This document shows, one piece after another, positions 18,480 to 27,414 of a stretch of 64,000 nt of DNA. The translations under genes and the position numbers were made by a program. Position 1 is the stretch's first letter, and every line of letters begins with the position of its first letter. Under the pieces are notes generated by a model. The model made no database searches, had not been told where the DNA came from, and saw nothing but the letters and a program-made list of their open reading frames with translations. Origin of the DNA: Microbacterium salsuginis (GTDB lineage: Bacteria > Actinomycetota > Actinomycetes > Actinomycetales > Microbacteriaceae); the NCBI RefSeq assembly GCF_012524205.1, contig NZ_JABACI010000001.1, positions 496,001 through 560,000 on the forward strand, written 5' to 3'.

Positions 18480-21251
18480 ATGCCTGATAAGAATCGGACG
18501 GCTAGCGGTGTGCTCGGCGGTCTCGCCGGCCTCGTCGGCCTCAGCGCAGTCGCGGGAGTCCTCATCGCCGCGACGGTGACCCCCGCTGTCGCCATCACCG
18601 GCACCGCAGCCGAGCGGGCGATCACGATGTTCGACAATCTGCCCAGCGTGCTCGAGATCGAGAAGCTCATGCTGCCGAGCAACTTCTACGCTACCGATCC
18701 GGCCACCGGCCAACCTGTTCTGCTGACGCAGTTCCTCGAGCAGGACCGTACGCCGGTCGAATTCGAGCAGATCTCCCCCGTCATGTACGACGCTCTCCTG
18801 TCGAGCGAGGACCCGCGCTACTTCCAGCACGGCGGCGTCGACCTCATCGGGACGACTCGTGCGCTTCTCTCGAATGCCCAGAGCAACGCGAACACGCAGG
18901 GCGGATCGACCATCAGCCAGCAGTACGTCAAGAACGTTCTCATCCAGAAATGCGAGCAGAACGCCGAAGACACGATCGCCACCGACGAAAACGGCGAGCC
19001 GATCAAGAACGAGGATGGCAGCGACAAGGTCATCCCGCGTAACGAGGTTCTGCGCAACTGCTGGGAGGACGCCACCACGGCGGAGGGCCCCGACGGTTAC
19101 ATGCGCAAGCTCCAGGAGATGCGCTACGCCATTTCGCTCGAGCAGAAGTACTCCAAGAACGACATCCTGCTCGGCTACCTGAACATCGGCAACTTCGGCG
19201 GCATCACCTACGGCGTCGAAGCAGCAGCTCGTCGGTATTTCAGCACGACCGCCGCGAACCTCACCGTCGCGCAGGCCGCAACCCTGGCCGGAATGGTGCA
19301 GAACCCCAACAGGTACCGCATCGACAAGTTCGAGGGCTCGATCGTGAACGCGGACGGGACCACGTTCAACAAGCTTCCGGACGGCGTCATCGACGAGGGC
19401 GCGAACATCTCGGTGCTCGACGACCTGCTGGCGTCGGGCGAGATCACCCCTGAGCAGCACTTAGCCGCCGCAGATGGCTTCACCTCCACCAAGGTGCGGC
19501 AGCTGTACGTGATCAGCCGCATGCTGGAGGACGGCAAGATCACCCGCGAGCAGTTCGTCGAGGCCGCGGTCTGGCCGATCACACCAGTCCTCACCGAACC
19601 GAAGACCGGCTGCATCAACGCCGGCGGTGCCGCGTACTTCTGCCAGTACGTGAAGGATGTCATCCTCAACGACCCGGCCTTCGGCGAGACTCCGGACGAG
19701 CGCGCCGATACCCTGCGCCGTGGCGGGCTCAACGTCTACACGACTCTCGATCCTCGGGTACAAGGCGAGGCGCAGGCCGCCATGGCCGACAATGTGCCCA
19801 CGGCCATCGATGGCATGGATCTGGGTTCGACGGTGGTGAGCGTCGAAGCCACCAGCGGGCGAATCCTGGCCATCGCGCAGAACACTACGTTCAGCGAAGA
19901 CGCGGCCGTGTCTGGTGTGCCGGGCTACTCGTCGCTCGTCTTCGCCGGCGACCGCAAGTTCGGCCGCTCCGACGGATTCAATGCCGGTTCGACGTTCAAG
20001 CTGTTCACCCTGATCGATTGGCTTGAGAAGGGCAAGTCGGTCAACCAGGTGCTGAACGGACGGGACCGTGTCATCAAGCGCTTCACTGACAGCTGCTTCA
20101 ACGGCGGCACCTATGTCAACGTCGATAACTGGAAGCCTGGGAACTTCGGACGTGTCGCCGGTGGCAACGGCACTCCCGCTACGTTTACCGCTTCGTCATT
20201 GAACTCTGGCTTCATCGCCATGGCGGCCGAGCTCGACCTCTGCGATATCGGCAAGGTGGCCACGCGTATGGGCGTTACGTACGGTAACGGTGGAGAGATC
20301 GTCATGAAGGGTCCCAACGAGGTCATCGGCTCATCGGAAGTTTCGCCCCTCGCGATGGCCAGCGCATACGCGACCGTCGCGAACAAGGGCGTGTACTGTC
20401 AGCCGCAGGCAATCGATCGCGTCACCGACTCGGAAGGCGTCGAACTTCCGCGTCCCGAGCGCACCTGCTCCCAGGTGATCTCTCCCGAAGTCGCGGCGAC
20501 GGCCGCATTCGCTCTACAGGGCGTCATGACGGGTGGCGGCACAGGACGCGCTGGCAATCCCTTCGACGGAACGCCCCTCCTCGGAAAGACCGGCACCCAC
20601 CAGGAATTGCAGACGTGGATGATTGAGTCGAGCACCAAGGTGGCGACTGCCGCGTGGGTGGGAAATTACGACGGGCAGCAAAGCGTCTTCGACTTCGGTC
20701 AGAGCAACAAGCGCTACGAACTCGCCAAGCGCGTGCAGCGCGCAGCTAACGAGTTCTACCCCGGTGAGCGGTTCCCAGATCGCGACCCCAATCTGTCGCG
20801 CCAGGTCCTGACAGATCTTCCCAACGTCGTTGGGATGCCGGTCGATCAAGCTAGCCAGACCCTCACGGACGCTGGCTTCGAGGTTTCCGTCGGCGAGCCG
20901 GTCGATTCCGATCAGGCCGAGGGTCTCGTCGCCGCGCAAAACCCGGGCGCCGGGAAGGTCGCAGGCGGCACCAACGTGACCATCAACCCGAGCAACGGAC
21001 AAGGCCTGGCCGTTCCCAACGTCGGCGGCCAGTCGCTCGACGACGCCAAGAACTCCCTGCGCAGCGCCGGCTTCGGAAACGTCACCGACGGCACCTGCAC
21101 GCAGAGCGCCGACGCACCTCAACCGCGAGCGACAGGCACGAGTCCCGCAGCCGGTACCGTCGTGAACCGCAACTCCCCGATCACGGTGGACTATGCCGCG
21201 GCGAACTGCGGTGGCGGCGGCGGCCGCGGCAACAACGGCGACGACGACTAG
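18480..21251 (+). CDS. Class A penicillin-binding protein with two PASTA domains
   Basis: 923 residues. One N-terminal membrane helix (~15-40) is followed by a GT51 transglycosylase domain with catalytic Glu110 in 'LSSEDPRYFQHGGVD' and 'GGSTISQQYVKN'. The transpeptidase has SxxK 'GSTFKLF' (~503), SxN 'SLNSG' and KTG 'LLGKTGTHQ' (~702). Two PASTA domains (~780-900: 'NVVGMPVDQASQTLTDAGF', 'NVGGQSLDDAKNSLRSAGF') and a Gly/Asn/Asp tail close the protein. It polymerises and cross-links peptidoglycan outside the membrane (PonA1-like). The metallophosphoesterase gene overlaps its stop by one base. The codon use contains more A/T-ended codons than the neighbours. Confidence 0.96.
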   Translation: MPDKNRTASGVLGGLAGLVGLSAVAGVLIAATVTPAVAITGTAAERAITMFDNLPSVLEIEKLMLPSNFYATDPATGQPVLLTQFLEQDRTPVEFEQISPVMYDALLSSEDPRYFQHGGVDLIGTTRALLSNAQSNANTQGGSTISQQYVKNVLIQKCEQNAEDTIATDENGEPIKNEDGSDKVIPRNEVLRNCWEDATTAEGPDGYMRKLQEMRYAISLEQKYSKNDILLGYLNIGNFGGITYGVEAAARRYFSTTAANLTVAQAATLAGMVQNPNRYRIDKFEGSIVNADGTTFNKLPDGVIDEGANISVLDDLLASGEITPEQHLAAADGFTSTKVRQLYVISRMLEDGKITREQFVEAAVWPITPVLTEPKTGCINAGGAAYFCQYVKDVILNDPAFGETPDERADTLRRGGLNVYTTLDPRVQGEAQAAMADNVPTAIDGMDLGSTVVSVEATSGRILAIAQNTTFSEDAAVSGVPGYSSLVFAGDRKFGRSDGFNAGSTFKLFTLIDWLEKGKSVNQVLNGRDRVIKRFTDSCFNGGTYVNVDNWKPGNFGRVAGGNGTPATFTASSLNSGFIAMAAELDLCDIGKVATRMGVTYGNGGEIVMKGPNEVIGSSEVSPLAMASAYATVANKGVYCQPQAIDRVTDSEGVELPRPERTCSQVISPEVAATAAFALQGVMTGGGTGRAGNPFDGTPLLGKTGTHQELQTWMIESSTKVATAAWVGNYDGQQSVFDFGQSNKRYELAKRVQRAANEFYPGERFPDRDPNLSRQVLTDLPNVVGMPVDQASQTLTDAGFEVSVGEPVDSDQAEGLVAAQNPGAGKVAGGTNVTINPSNGQGLAVPNVGGQSLDDAKNSLRSAGFGNVTDGTCTQSADAPQPRATGTSPAAGTVVNRNSPITVDYAAANCGGGGGRGNNGDDD

Positions 21252-22192
21252 TGCCGCCACGCACACCCGGAAGTTCCCGCACCGCCCTCACCGCGCTCGG
21301 CGCGGTGGGGGCGGTCGGCGCCGCCGCGGCCATCTGGGGCATCGGCATCGAGCGGTACCTCTTCACCGTGCGCTTCCACGAGGTGCCGGTGCTTCCGGCC
21401 GGCTCCGCGCCCATCCGCGTGCTGCACCTGTCTGATGCTCACATGGCGCCGTGGCAGCGCCGCAAGCAGCAGTGGATCGCCGCTCTCGCTGAACTCCAGG
21501 CCGATCTCGTGGTGAACACGGGCGACAACCTCGGCCACGCCGAGGGTTTGCGCGGCCTTCGCGCGGCTTTCGACCCGCTGCGAGGCATCCCCGGAGTCTT
21601 CGTGCACGGATCGAACGACCACACCGCCCCGTCGCCGCGCAATCCGCTGAAGTACTTCATGGGCCCTTCGAACGTGAAGCACACCGCGGAACCGCTCGAC
21701 ACGGACGCGCTAGACGGCTACCTCCGCGACGAGCTCGGCTGGATCGACCTCAACAACGCGGTCGGAACGCTGGATGCCGGTGGCCTGCACATCGACGCAT
21801 TCGGCGTCAGCGACGCGCACCGCGACTGGGATCGGCTCGAGGTCCTTCCAGATCTCGTCGAAGCCATGCGCCGGGACCGCACGGCGGACCTCACGATCGG
21901 CGTCACGCATGCGCCGTATCGGCGCGTACTCGACGAGTTCACGGACCTCGGAGCGGACGCCATCTTCGGCGGGCACACGCACGGCGGCCAGGTGCGCGTA
22001 CCGGGTTTCGGCGCGCTGGTGGCCAACTGCGACATCCCGCTCCGGCAGGCACGCGGCCTCAGCACCTGGACTCACGCCGCTCGGACGGTGCCGCTGAACG
22101 TCAGCGCGGGGCTCGGGCACTCGATCTACGCCCCCGTTCGCTTCGCGTGCCGGCCGGAGGCATCCCTCCTCACCCTCACCGCCCGGGCGTAG
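21251..22192 (+). CDS. Membrane-anchored metallophosphoesterase
   Basis: 313 residues; the GTG start shares one base with the upstream stop (TAGTG). An N-terminal helix (~10-32) is followed by the calcineurin-like fold: 'VLHLSDAHM', 'VNTGDNLG', 'VHGSNDH' and 'GVTHAPY...GGHTHGGQVRVP' supply the two-metal ligands. Such genes follow ponA in many actinobacteria, and a role in envelope phosphate or lipid-linked substrate hydrolysis is likely but unproven. The hairpin at 22203 probably ends the unit. Confidence 0.92.
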   Translation: MPPRTPGSSRTALTALGAVGAVGAAAAIWGIGIERYLFTVRFHEVPVLPAGSAPIRVLHLSDAHMAPWQRRKQQWIAALAELQADLVVNTGDNLGHAEGLRGLRAAFDPLRGIPGVFVHGSNDHTAPSPRNPLKYFMGPSNVKHTAEPLDTDALDGYLRDELGWIDLNNAVGTLDAGGLHIDAFGVSDAHRDWDRLEVLPDLVEAMRRDRTADLTIGVTHAPYRRVLDEFTDLGADAIFGGHTHGGQVRVPGFGALVANCDIPLRQARGLSTWTHAARTVPLNVSAGLGHSIYAPVRFACRPEASLLTLTARA

Positions 22193-22202
22193 GCGGCCAT
22201 CC

Positions 22203-22222
22203 CGGCTCCTCCACAGGAGCCG
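22203..22222 (+). terminator. Hairpin after the metallophosphoesterase gene
   Basis: CGGCTCCT/AGGAGCCG (8 bp) with loop CCAC, followed by TTCTG. Weak T-tract; terminator by position. Confidence 0.5.
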
Positions 22223-22294
22223 TTCTGCGCATCTCCGTCCACAGATCGCCGGCATCGCCCGGGGTGGGACGTCGGGGGCGGTCAGGATCGAGCC

Positions 22295-24127
22295 GTGCCG
22301 ATCCGACAAGCCACTCCCCCGCATCCCTTCCGCCGCCGCATTCTCGCGCTGGTGACGACGCTCGCCATCTTTCTCGCCGCACTCATCGGCGGAGTCGCGG
22401 TGGCAGCGCCGGCGCACGCCGCGGCCCAGGGAGCCGGCTTCGGCACGTGGGCGCCGATCTCGAGATACGGCTGGCACGGCTCGATGCTCATCGACGGCGT
22501 GCATACCTACTGCATCACGCCGGGCGCACCTGCGCCCACCGGCGCGAGCACAGACCACGGCTTCAGCGGTTCTGCTGCGGGCCTGAGTCCCGAACAGCTC
22601 ACACGCATCAATCTTCTCGTCACGAAGTACGGTCAGACCTCCGACCCCGTCCAAGCCGCAGCCGTCGGGTGGGCGGTGAAGGCCATCGCGAACTGGGATG
22701 AGACCCTCCACGCCTTCGGCTATCCCGGCGATTCGCTGGCGGGTGCGATCCACTGGACCTTCTCGGCCCTCGCACCCGAACACAGTCGTGCCGTACAGGA
22801 TCGCGCCGTCGCGTACTACGACGAGGCGATCCACACCGCAGCCGGCGTCGCCTCCGCGAGCGGATCCGTCGTGTTCACGACGGATCCGGCCGATCACCGC
22901 TCGGGCACGGTCAGGGTCGACGCCACCACGGCGGCCACCGGCTCGCTGACCCTCACCGGCGCGGTCTTCGCCGACACGGGCGCGGCGACCCGCGCGGGGG
23001 TGACGGCGGGCACGGCCTACGCGATCGCGACACGCCCGCCTGCCGAGGGTCGCTCCTACACCGTGAGTGCGACCGGCCGGTTCTCGGCGGGCCATGCCGC
23101 CGCCGTCCGCCACTACACGACAGCGGGTGGACAAGACACCGCCGGTCCGGCGGGACCACTCGAGTTCGACGTCGCCGGTGCGGATGCTGCGCCCCGCGTC
23201 CCCCCGTTCGCTCCCACCATCTCGACTCGCGTCGCCAGCCGCTACGTGTCGGGCGGTCCCTACATCGACGAGGTCACGTTCGGGCTCGCCGCAGGAGAAT
23301 GGCCGCGCGGCGACGATGGTGCGTTCCTGCCCGTCACGGCGAGCGCGACGGTGTATCGCACGGATGCCGAGCCACAGCCGAACCAGGCGATCCCGCCGGA
23401 CGCGGAGCGGATCGGCGAGCTCTCTCTCGTGACGGACGCGGCCACCGGTCCGGACGCGCCGTACACGGCGACCTCCACGTGGGAGATGGCACGTCCCGGC
23501 TTCTACACGGCGGTGTGGACCGTCCGCGGTGCGAACCAATCGCGCGAGGTGGCGGCGCACACCGGGGACGAGTACGTCTGGACGGAGGCGTTCGGCGAGC
23601 ACGGTCAGGTCGCGGTCGTGCCGGCTATCGCCACGACGGCGCAGCCCACCGCGGCCGCCGGCGGCAGCCTCTCCGACACGATCGACGTCGCAGGAGGCAT
23701 CCCCGCCGACGGACTCCTGGTCAGCTCGTCGCTCTATCGCGCGGTCGAGGGCATCCCTGCCGCCGACACGTGCGTGCCCGAGAACCTGGTGTGGCAGAGC
23801 GAGCCGATCGCGGTGACGGCAGTGGGGCGCTACACGGTGACATCGCCCCCGATCGAAGTCCCGGGCACCTACTACTGGCAGGAGCATGCCGTCGACGCGG
23901 CCGGCGTCCCCGTCCACACCGGCATCTGCGGGATCGCGAACGAGACGTCGCGGGTCACCGCGCCCACGCCGCTGCCGACCGAGCCGGCGCCGGCACTCGC
24001 GGCCACCGGAACGAGCATCGGTGCGCTCCGCGGGCCCGCGGGCATCGCGATCGGACTCCTCACGGCCGGGGCATCGCTCCTCGCGACGAGGCGATCCCGG
24101 TTCGGAGTACGCCCCAGCATCAGGTAG
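22295..24127 (+). CDS. Secreted cell-wall-anchored surface protein (LAxTG sorting signal)
   Basis: 610 residues. A signal peptide ends near 'APAHAAAQG' (~45). The N-terminal domain has 'DGVHTYCITPG' and 'DPVQAAAVGWAVKAI', a Cys and a Gln spaced as in thioester adhesin domains. The middle (~200-560) consists of beta-rich modules ('SGSVVFTTDPADHRSGTVRV'). The C-terminus has 'LAATG' followed by a membrane helix and the tail 'RRSRFGVRPSIR', a class E sortase signal. It should be covalently attached to the wall. GTG start at 22295 gives the signal peptide. No sortase gene is in the window. Thioester chemistry is inferred only. Confidence 0.8.
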   Translation: MPIRQATPPHPFRRRILALVTTLAIFLAALIGGVAVAAPAHAAAQGAGFGTWAPISRYGWHGSMLIDGVHTYCITPGAPAPTGASTDHGFSGSAAGLSPEQLTRINLLVTKYGQTSDPVQAAAVGWAVKAIANWDETLHAFGYPGDSLAGAIHWTFSALAPEHSRAVQDRAVAYYDEAIHTAAGVASASGSVVFTTDPADHRSGTVRVDATTAATGSLTLTGAVFADTGAATRAGVTAGTAYAIATRPPAEGRSYTVSATGRFSAGHAAAVRHYTTAGGQDTAGPAGPLEFDVAGADAAPRVPPFAPTISTRVASRYVSGGPYIDEVTFGLAAGEWPRGDDGAFLPVTASATVYRTDAEPQPNQAIPPDAERIGELSLVTDAATGPDAPYTATSTWEMARPGFYTAVWTVRGANQSREVAAHTGDEYVWTEAFGEHGQVAVVPAIATTAQPTAAAGGSLSDTIDVAGGIPADGLLVSSSLYRAVEGIPAADTCVPENLVWQSEPIAVTAVGRYTVTSPPIEVPGTYYWQEHAVDAAGVPVHTGICGIANETSRVTAPTPLPTEPAPALAATGTSIGALRGPAGIAIGLLTAGASLLATRRSRFGVRPSIR

Positions 24128-24130
24128 ACT
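24125..24130 (+). promoter_or_regulatory. TAGACT -10 box of tRNA-Pro
   Basis: TAGACT lies 14 nt before the mature tRNA 5' end and overlaps the stop of the surface-protein gene. Confidence 0.5.
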
Positions 24131-24144
24131 CGTGGGGTTGTCAT

Positions 24145-24221
<77 letters not shown>

Positions 24222-24227
24222 CAGAGA

Positions 24228-24253
24228 GGCTCCGCCACATCGGCGGAGCCTTT
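24228..24253 (+). terminator. Intrinsic terminator of tRNA-Pro
   Basis: GGCTCCGCC / GGCGGAGCC (9 bp, perfect) with loop ACATC, followed by TTT. Confidence 0.75.
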
Positions 24254-24282
24254 CGCATCGAATGACCGAAGGATTCCAGACG

Positions 24283-25059
24283 ATGACAGGCAGCATCCCG
24301 CCCCGCCTCGTGGCGTTCGATCTCGACGACACCCTCGCTCCCTCGAAGAGCCCGATCGATCCGCGTATCGGCGAGCTGCTGATCGCGCTGGCGGAGCGGG
24401 TCGAGGTCGCGATCATCTCGGGCGGGCAGCTGGCCCAGTTCACCGCGCAGGTCGTCGACCGGCTTCCGGATGCCTCGGCCGCGGTTCTCGAACGCATGCA
24501 CCTGCTGCCCACCTGCGGCACCCAGTACTACCGACTGTCAGAAGACGGCGTCGTCACGGTCTACAAGCGCTCGCTGACCGACGACCAGAAGTCCCGCGCA
24601 CTGGCCGCCGTCGAGGGCGAAGCGCGGCGCCTGGGCCTGTGGGAGTCCGAGACCTGGGGCGACATCCTCGAGGACCGTGGCTCGCAGATCACCTTCTCCG
24701 CCCTCGGTCAGAAGGCCCCCGTCTCAGCCAAGAGCGCGTGGGACCCGACGGGCGAGAAGAAGAACACGCTCCGAGCCGCCGTCGCCGCGCTCCTCCCCGA
24801 CCTCGAGGTGCGCTCCGGCGGCTCCACGTCCGTCGACATCACTGAGCAGGGCATCGACAAGGCCTACGGCATGCGCCGGCTGTCGGAGCAGACCGGCATC
24901 GCTCTCGATGACATGCTGTTCGTCGGCGACCGTCTCGACCCCGACGGCAACGATTACCCCGTGCTCGCCATGGGTGTGGCCTGCCACGCCGTCGAGGGCT
25001 GGGAAGACACCGCCGCGTACCTCGAGCAGCTCATCCCCACCCTCCCCGTCCGCGTCTGA
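24283..25059 (+). CDS. HAD-IIB family hydrolase (sugar-phosphatase / phosphomannomutase-like)
   Basis: 258 residues. HAD motifs: I 'VAFDLDDTLAPSK', II 'AIISGGQLAQF', III Lys in 'QGIDKAYGMRRL', IV 'FVGDRLDPDGNDYPV'. The cap is of type IIB (between motifs II and III, with 'LPTCGTQYYRL'). The architecture resembles sucrose-phosphatases and eukaryote-type phosphomannomutases; the substrate cannot be read off. ATG 24283 has GAAGGA nine nt upstream, whereas the in-frame ATG at 24262 has no such site. A REP-like palindrome follows. Confidence 0.88.
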   Translation: MTGSIPPRLVAFDLDDTLAPSKSPIDPRIGELLIALAERVEVAIISGGQLAQFTAQVVDRLPDASAAVLERMHLLPTCGTQYYRLSEDGVVTVYKRSLTDDQKSRALAAVEGEARRLGLWESETWGDILEDRGSQITFSALGQKAPVSAKSAWDPTGEKKNTLRAAVAALLPDLEVRSGGSTSVDITEQGIDKAYGMRRLSEQTGIALDDMLFVGDRLDPDGNDYPVLAMGVACHAVEGWEDTAAYLEQLIPTLPVRV

Positions 25060-25070
25060 CGCGAGGCGCT

Positions 25071-25163
25071 CGTCGAGCGAGCGAAGCGAGACGAAACGCA
25101 CTGAGACCACGCGTCGACCGCGGCCATGGCGTTTCGTCTCGCCGCTGCGCTCCTCGCTCAACG
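25071..25163. repeat. REP-like palindromic element, copy 2 (convergent-gene terminator)
   Basis: Arms 25071-25099 (CGTCGAGCGAGCGAAGCGAG...) and 25129-25163 (GCGTTTCGTCTCGCCGCTGC...). Same family as 17561-17647; sits between the convergent HAD and lldD genes. Confidence 0.75.
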
Positions 25164-25183
25164 ACCGGAGGCGGCCCCGCGGA

Positions 25184-26581
25184 TCAGCCCTTCGCGGGTG
25201 CCTTGGCGCGCGAGGCCGCGGGCTTGGTCGAGCGGGGTGCCGCATCCGTCTTGGCGGATGCCGTGGCCGAGGCCTTCGGAGCCCGCGCCGACGAACCCGA
25301 CATGGCTCGCACGCGCGGCGCTCCCCCGCCCGCAGCCTCCGCCGGCGCGCCGGCAAGGGGCATGAGCCGCGTGAGCTGCGTCACGTGCTTCGGCTCGAGC
25401 TCGGCAAGCGAGGCCACCCCGAGCAGCTGCATGGTGCGCTCGATCTCGCTGCGGAGGATCGCGATCGTGCGATCGACACCTTCCCGGCCGCCGGCCATGA
25501 GGCCGTAGAGGTACGCACGACCGATGAGCGTGAACTTCGCGCCCAGCGCGATCGAGGCGACGATGTCGGCGCCGTTCATGATGCCGGTGTCGACCATGAC
25601 AGTCGCGTCCTTGCCGACCTCGCGCACCACTTCGGGCAGCAGCCGGAACGGGATCGGGGCGCGGTCGAGCTGACGTCCGCCGTGGTTCGACAGGATGATC
25701 CCGTCGACACCGGCGTCGATCAGCCGCTTCGAGTCCTCGATGTTCTGCACGCCCTTGACGACGATCTTGCCCGGCCAGATGTCGCGGATGATCGCGAGAT
25801 CGTCGTAGCTGATCGTCGGATCCATCGCCGCATTGAGCAGCTCGCCGACGGTGCCGCCGGTGGTGGACAGCGATGCGAACTCGAGCTTGGGCGTCGTGAG
25901 GAAGTCGTACCACCACCACGGCCGCGGGATCGCGTTGATGATCGTGCCGAGCGTCAGCTGCGGCGGGATCGAGAACCCGTTGCGCTTGTCGCGCAGCCGC
26001 GCGCCCGCGACCGGTGTGTCGACGGTGAACTGCAGCGTGTCGAAGCCGGCCTCAGCCGCGCGGCGCGCGAGGCCGTACGAGATCTCGCGATCGCGCATGA
26101 CGTACAGCTGGAACCAGTTGCGCCCGTTCGGGTTGGCCTTCTTGACGTCCTCGATCGAGGTCGTGCCGAGCGTCGAGAGCGTGAACGGGATGCCGGCGGC
26201 ACCGGCCGCGGCTGCCCCCGCGCTCTCACCCTCGGTCTGCATCAGCCGCGTGAAGCCTGTCGGCGCGATGCCGAACGGCAGCGCCGAGGGACCCCCGAGG
26301 ATCTCGGTCGACATGTCGACGCGCTCGGCCGGACGCAGGATGCTGGGGTGGAACTCGACGTCCTCGAACGCCTGGCGGGCACGCGCGAGCGACAACTCGC
26401 CCTCGGCGGCACCGTCGGTGTAGTCGAACGCGGCCTTGGGCGTGCGGCGCTTGGCGATCGCGCGCAGGTCGTAGATCGTGAGTGCCGACTCGAGGCGCCG
26501 CTTCTTGGCGTTCAGCTCTGGCTTCTTGAACTGCATGAGCTCCAGAAGCTCTGCGGGCTTGGGCAGCTGACGCGTGACCAT
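25184..26581 (-). CDS. lldD: FMN-dependent alpha-hydroxy-acid (L-lactate) dehydrogenase, LldD-like
   Basis: 465 residues. Family motifs: '[18 protein letters not shown]', '[19 protein letters not shown]', '[13 protein letters not shown]', catalytic base in '[17 protein letters not shown]' and the phosphate-binding '[14 protein letters not shown]' and '[13 protein letters not shown]'. It oxidises L-lactate (or a related 2-hydroxy acid) to the keto acid. Residues ~405-465 form an Ala/Lys/Ser/Arg-rich low-complexity tail absent from most relatives. It follows lldR by 18 nt in the same direction, so the pair is one lactate-responsive unit. The substrate is inferred from the regulator and its operators. 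Confidence 0.88.
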   Translation of the reverse strand: MVTRQLPKPAELLELMQFKKPELNAKKRRLESALTIYDLRAIAKRRTPKAAFDYTDGAAEGELSLARARQAFEDVEFHPSILRPAERVDMSTEILGGPSALPFGIAPTGFTRLMQTEGESAGAAAAGAAGIPFTLSTLGTTSIEDVKKANPNGRNWFQLYVMRDREISYGLARRAAEAGFDTLQFTVDTPVAGARLRDKRNGFSIPPQLTLGTIINAIPRPWWWYDFLTTPKLEFASLSTTGGTVGELLNAAMDPTISYDDLAIIRDIWPGKIVVKGVQNIEDSKRLIDAGVDGIILSNHGGRQLDRAPIPFRLLPEVVREVGKDATVMVDTGIMNGADIVASIALGAKFTLIGRAYLYGLMAGGREGVDRTIAILRSEIERTMQLLGVASLAELEPKHVTQLTRLMPLAGAPAEAAGGGAPRVRAMSGSSARAPKASATASAKTDAAPRSTKPAASRAKAPAKG

Positions 26582-26599
26582 GGGTGGTGCCTTTCGGTT

Positions 26600-27352
26600 T
26601 CAGATCTGGGTGCGGGCGAGGCCCGCGTGTGCGTAGTAGCCGGTGATATGGGCGCGCACGAGGGTGCGGGCGCGGTCGACCTCACCGGCATCGACGGCGT
26701 CGAGGATCGCGCGGTGCTCCTGGCGCAGTCGGAGAGCGGTGGCGTCCCAATCGGCGATGCGCTCCGCGCCCGCCTGCACGTACGACTCGATCGCGGTCCG
26801 AAGCCCCGCCATCGTCGACGCGATCACGACGTTGCCGGATGCCTCGGCCAGCGCGAGGTGCAGCTGTGCGTCGAGCGACAGGAACTCGGCCGGCGTGAGG
26901 TCGGACAATTCCATCGCCTCGAGCACGGCACGGGCATCAGCCGTGGCGCGATCGGGGTCGGCGGCGAGCGCCTCGACCACCGCCGACTCGAGCACGAGAC
27001 GGGTCGCCACGACGTCGTCGAGCGGGAAACCCTGCGCGGCCACCTGCAGGCGCAGCAGCGCCGACATTCCGCCTCGCGGAGTCGCGATGATGATCGCCCC
27101 GGAGGTCGGCCCCGAGCCTGTGCCGGTGCGGATGAGGCCCATCACCTCGAGCACGCGCAGCGCCTCACGCACGCTCGATCGTCCGACGCCGAGAGTCGCG
27201 GCCAGTTCCCGTTCGGGCGGCAGCCGGTCGCCAGGCTGCAAGGCGCCGTCGAGCAGATCGGTCTCGATCTTCTCCAGAACGACGCGCCACGCGCGCGCGG
27301 ACGACGCGGCTACTGCGGGCGCCGGCGTGTTCTCGGCCACTGTTCTCCTCAT
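26600..27352 (-). CDS. lldR: FadR-subfamily GntR regulator, LldR-like
   Basis: 250 residues from ATG 27352 ('MRRTVAENTPAP'). Winged helix-turn-helix at ~20-85 ('LPPERELAATLGVGRSSVRE', 'RVLEVMGLIRTG'), then an all-helical FCD ligand domain ('LVLESAVVEAL', 'SLDAQLHLALAEASGN', 'EHRAILDAVDAGEVDRAR') with the metal-binding Asp/His pattern of the family. Upstream in-frame starts would place codons inside the operators and are unlikely. Two TGGTCnGACCA sites lie just upstream. Likely represses its own operon with lldD until lactate is present. Confidence 0.88.
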   Translation of the reverse strand: MRRTVAENTPAPAVAASSARAWRVVLEKIETDLLDGALQPGDRLPPERELAATLGVGRSSVREALRVLEVMGLIRTGTGSGPTSGAIIIATPRGGMSALLRLQVAAQGFPLDDVVATRLVLESAVVEALAADPDRATADARAVLEAMELSDLTPAEFLSLDAQLHLALAEASGNVVIASTMAGLRTAIESYVQAGAERIADWDATALRLRQEHRAILDAVDAGEVDRARTLVRAHITGYYAHAGLARTQI

Positions 27353-27358
27353 CGATGT

Positions 27359-27371
27359 GTGGTCAGACCAC
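27359..27371. promoter_or_regulatory. LldR-type operator O1
   Basis: GTGGTCAGACCAC, near-perfect palindrome matching the FadR/LldR consensus TnGTnnnACnA; 7 bp upstream of the lldR start. Confidence 0.8.
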
Positions 27372-27379
27372 GATACTCT

Positions 27380-27392
27380 GTGGTCTGACCAC
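27380..27392. promoter_or_regulatory. LldR-type operator O2
   Basis: GTGGTCTGACCAC, same motif; 21 bp centre to centre from O1, that is two helical turns, so two dimers would bind the same DNA face. It falls just upstream of the -10 box of the divergent DUF1295 gene. Confidence 0.8.
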
Positions 27393-27402
27393 AATCAAAC
27401 GC

Positions 27403-27408
27403 TACTCT
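27403..27408 (+). promoter_or_regulatory. TACTCT -10 box of the DUF1295 gene
   Basis: TACTCT ends 6 nt before ATG 27415; leaderless pattern, overlapping the LldR operator region. Confidence 0.45.
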
Positions 27409-27414
27409 GGCGAC

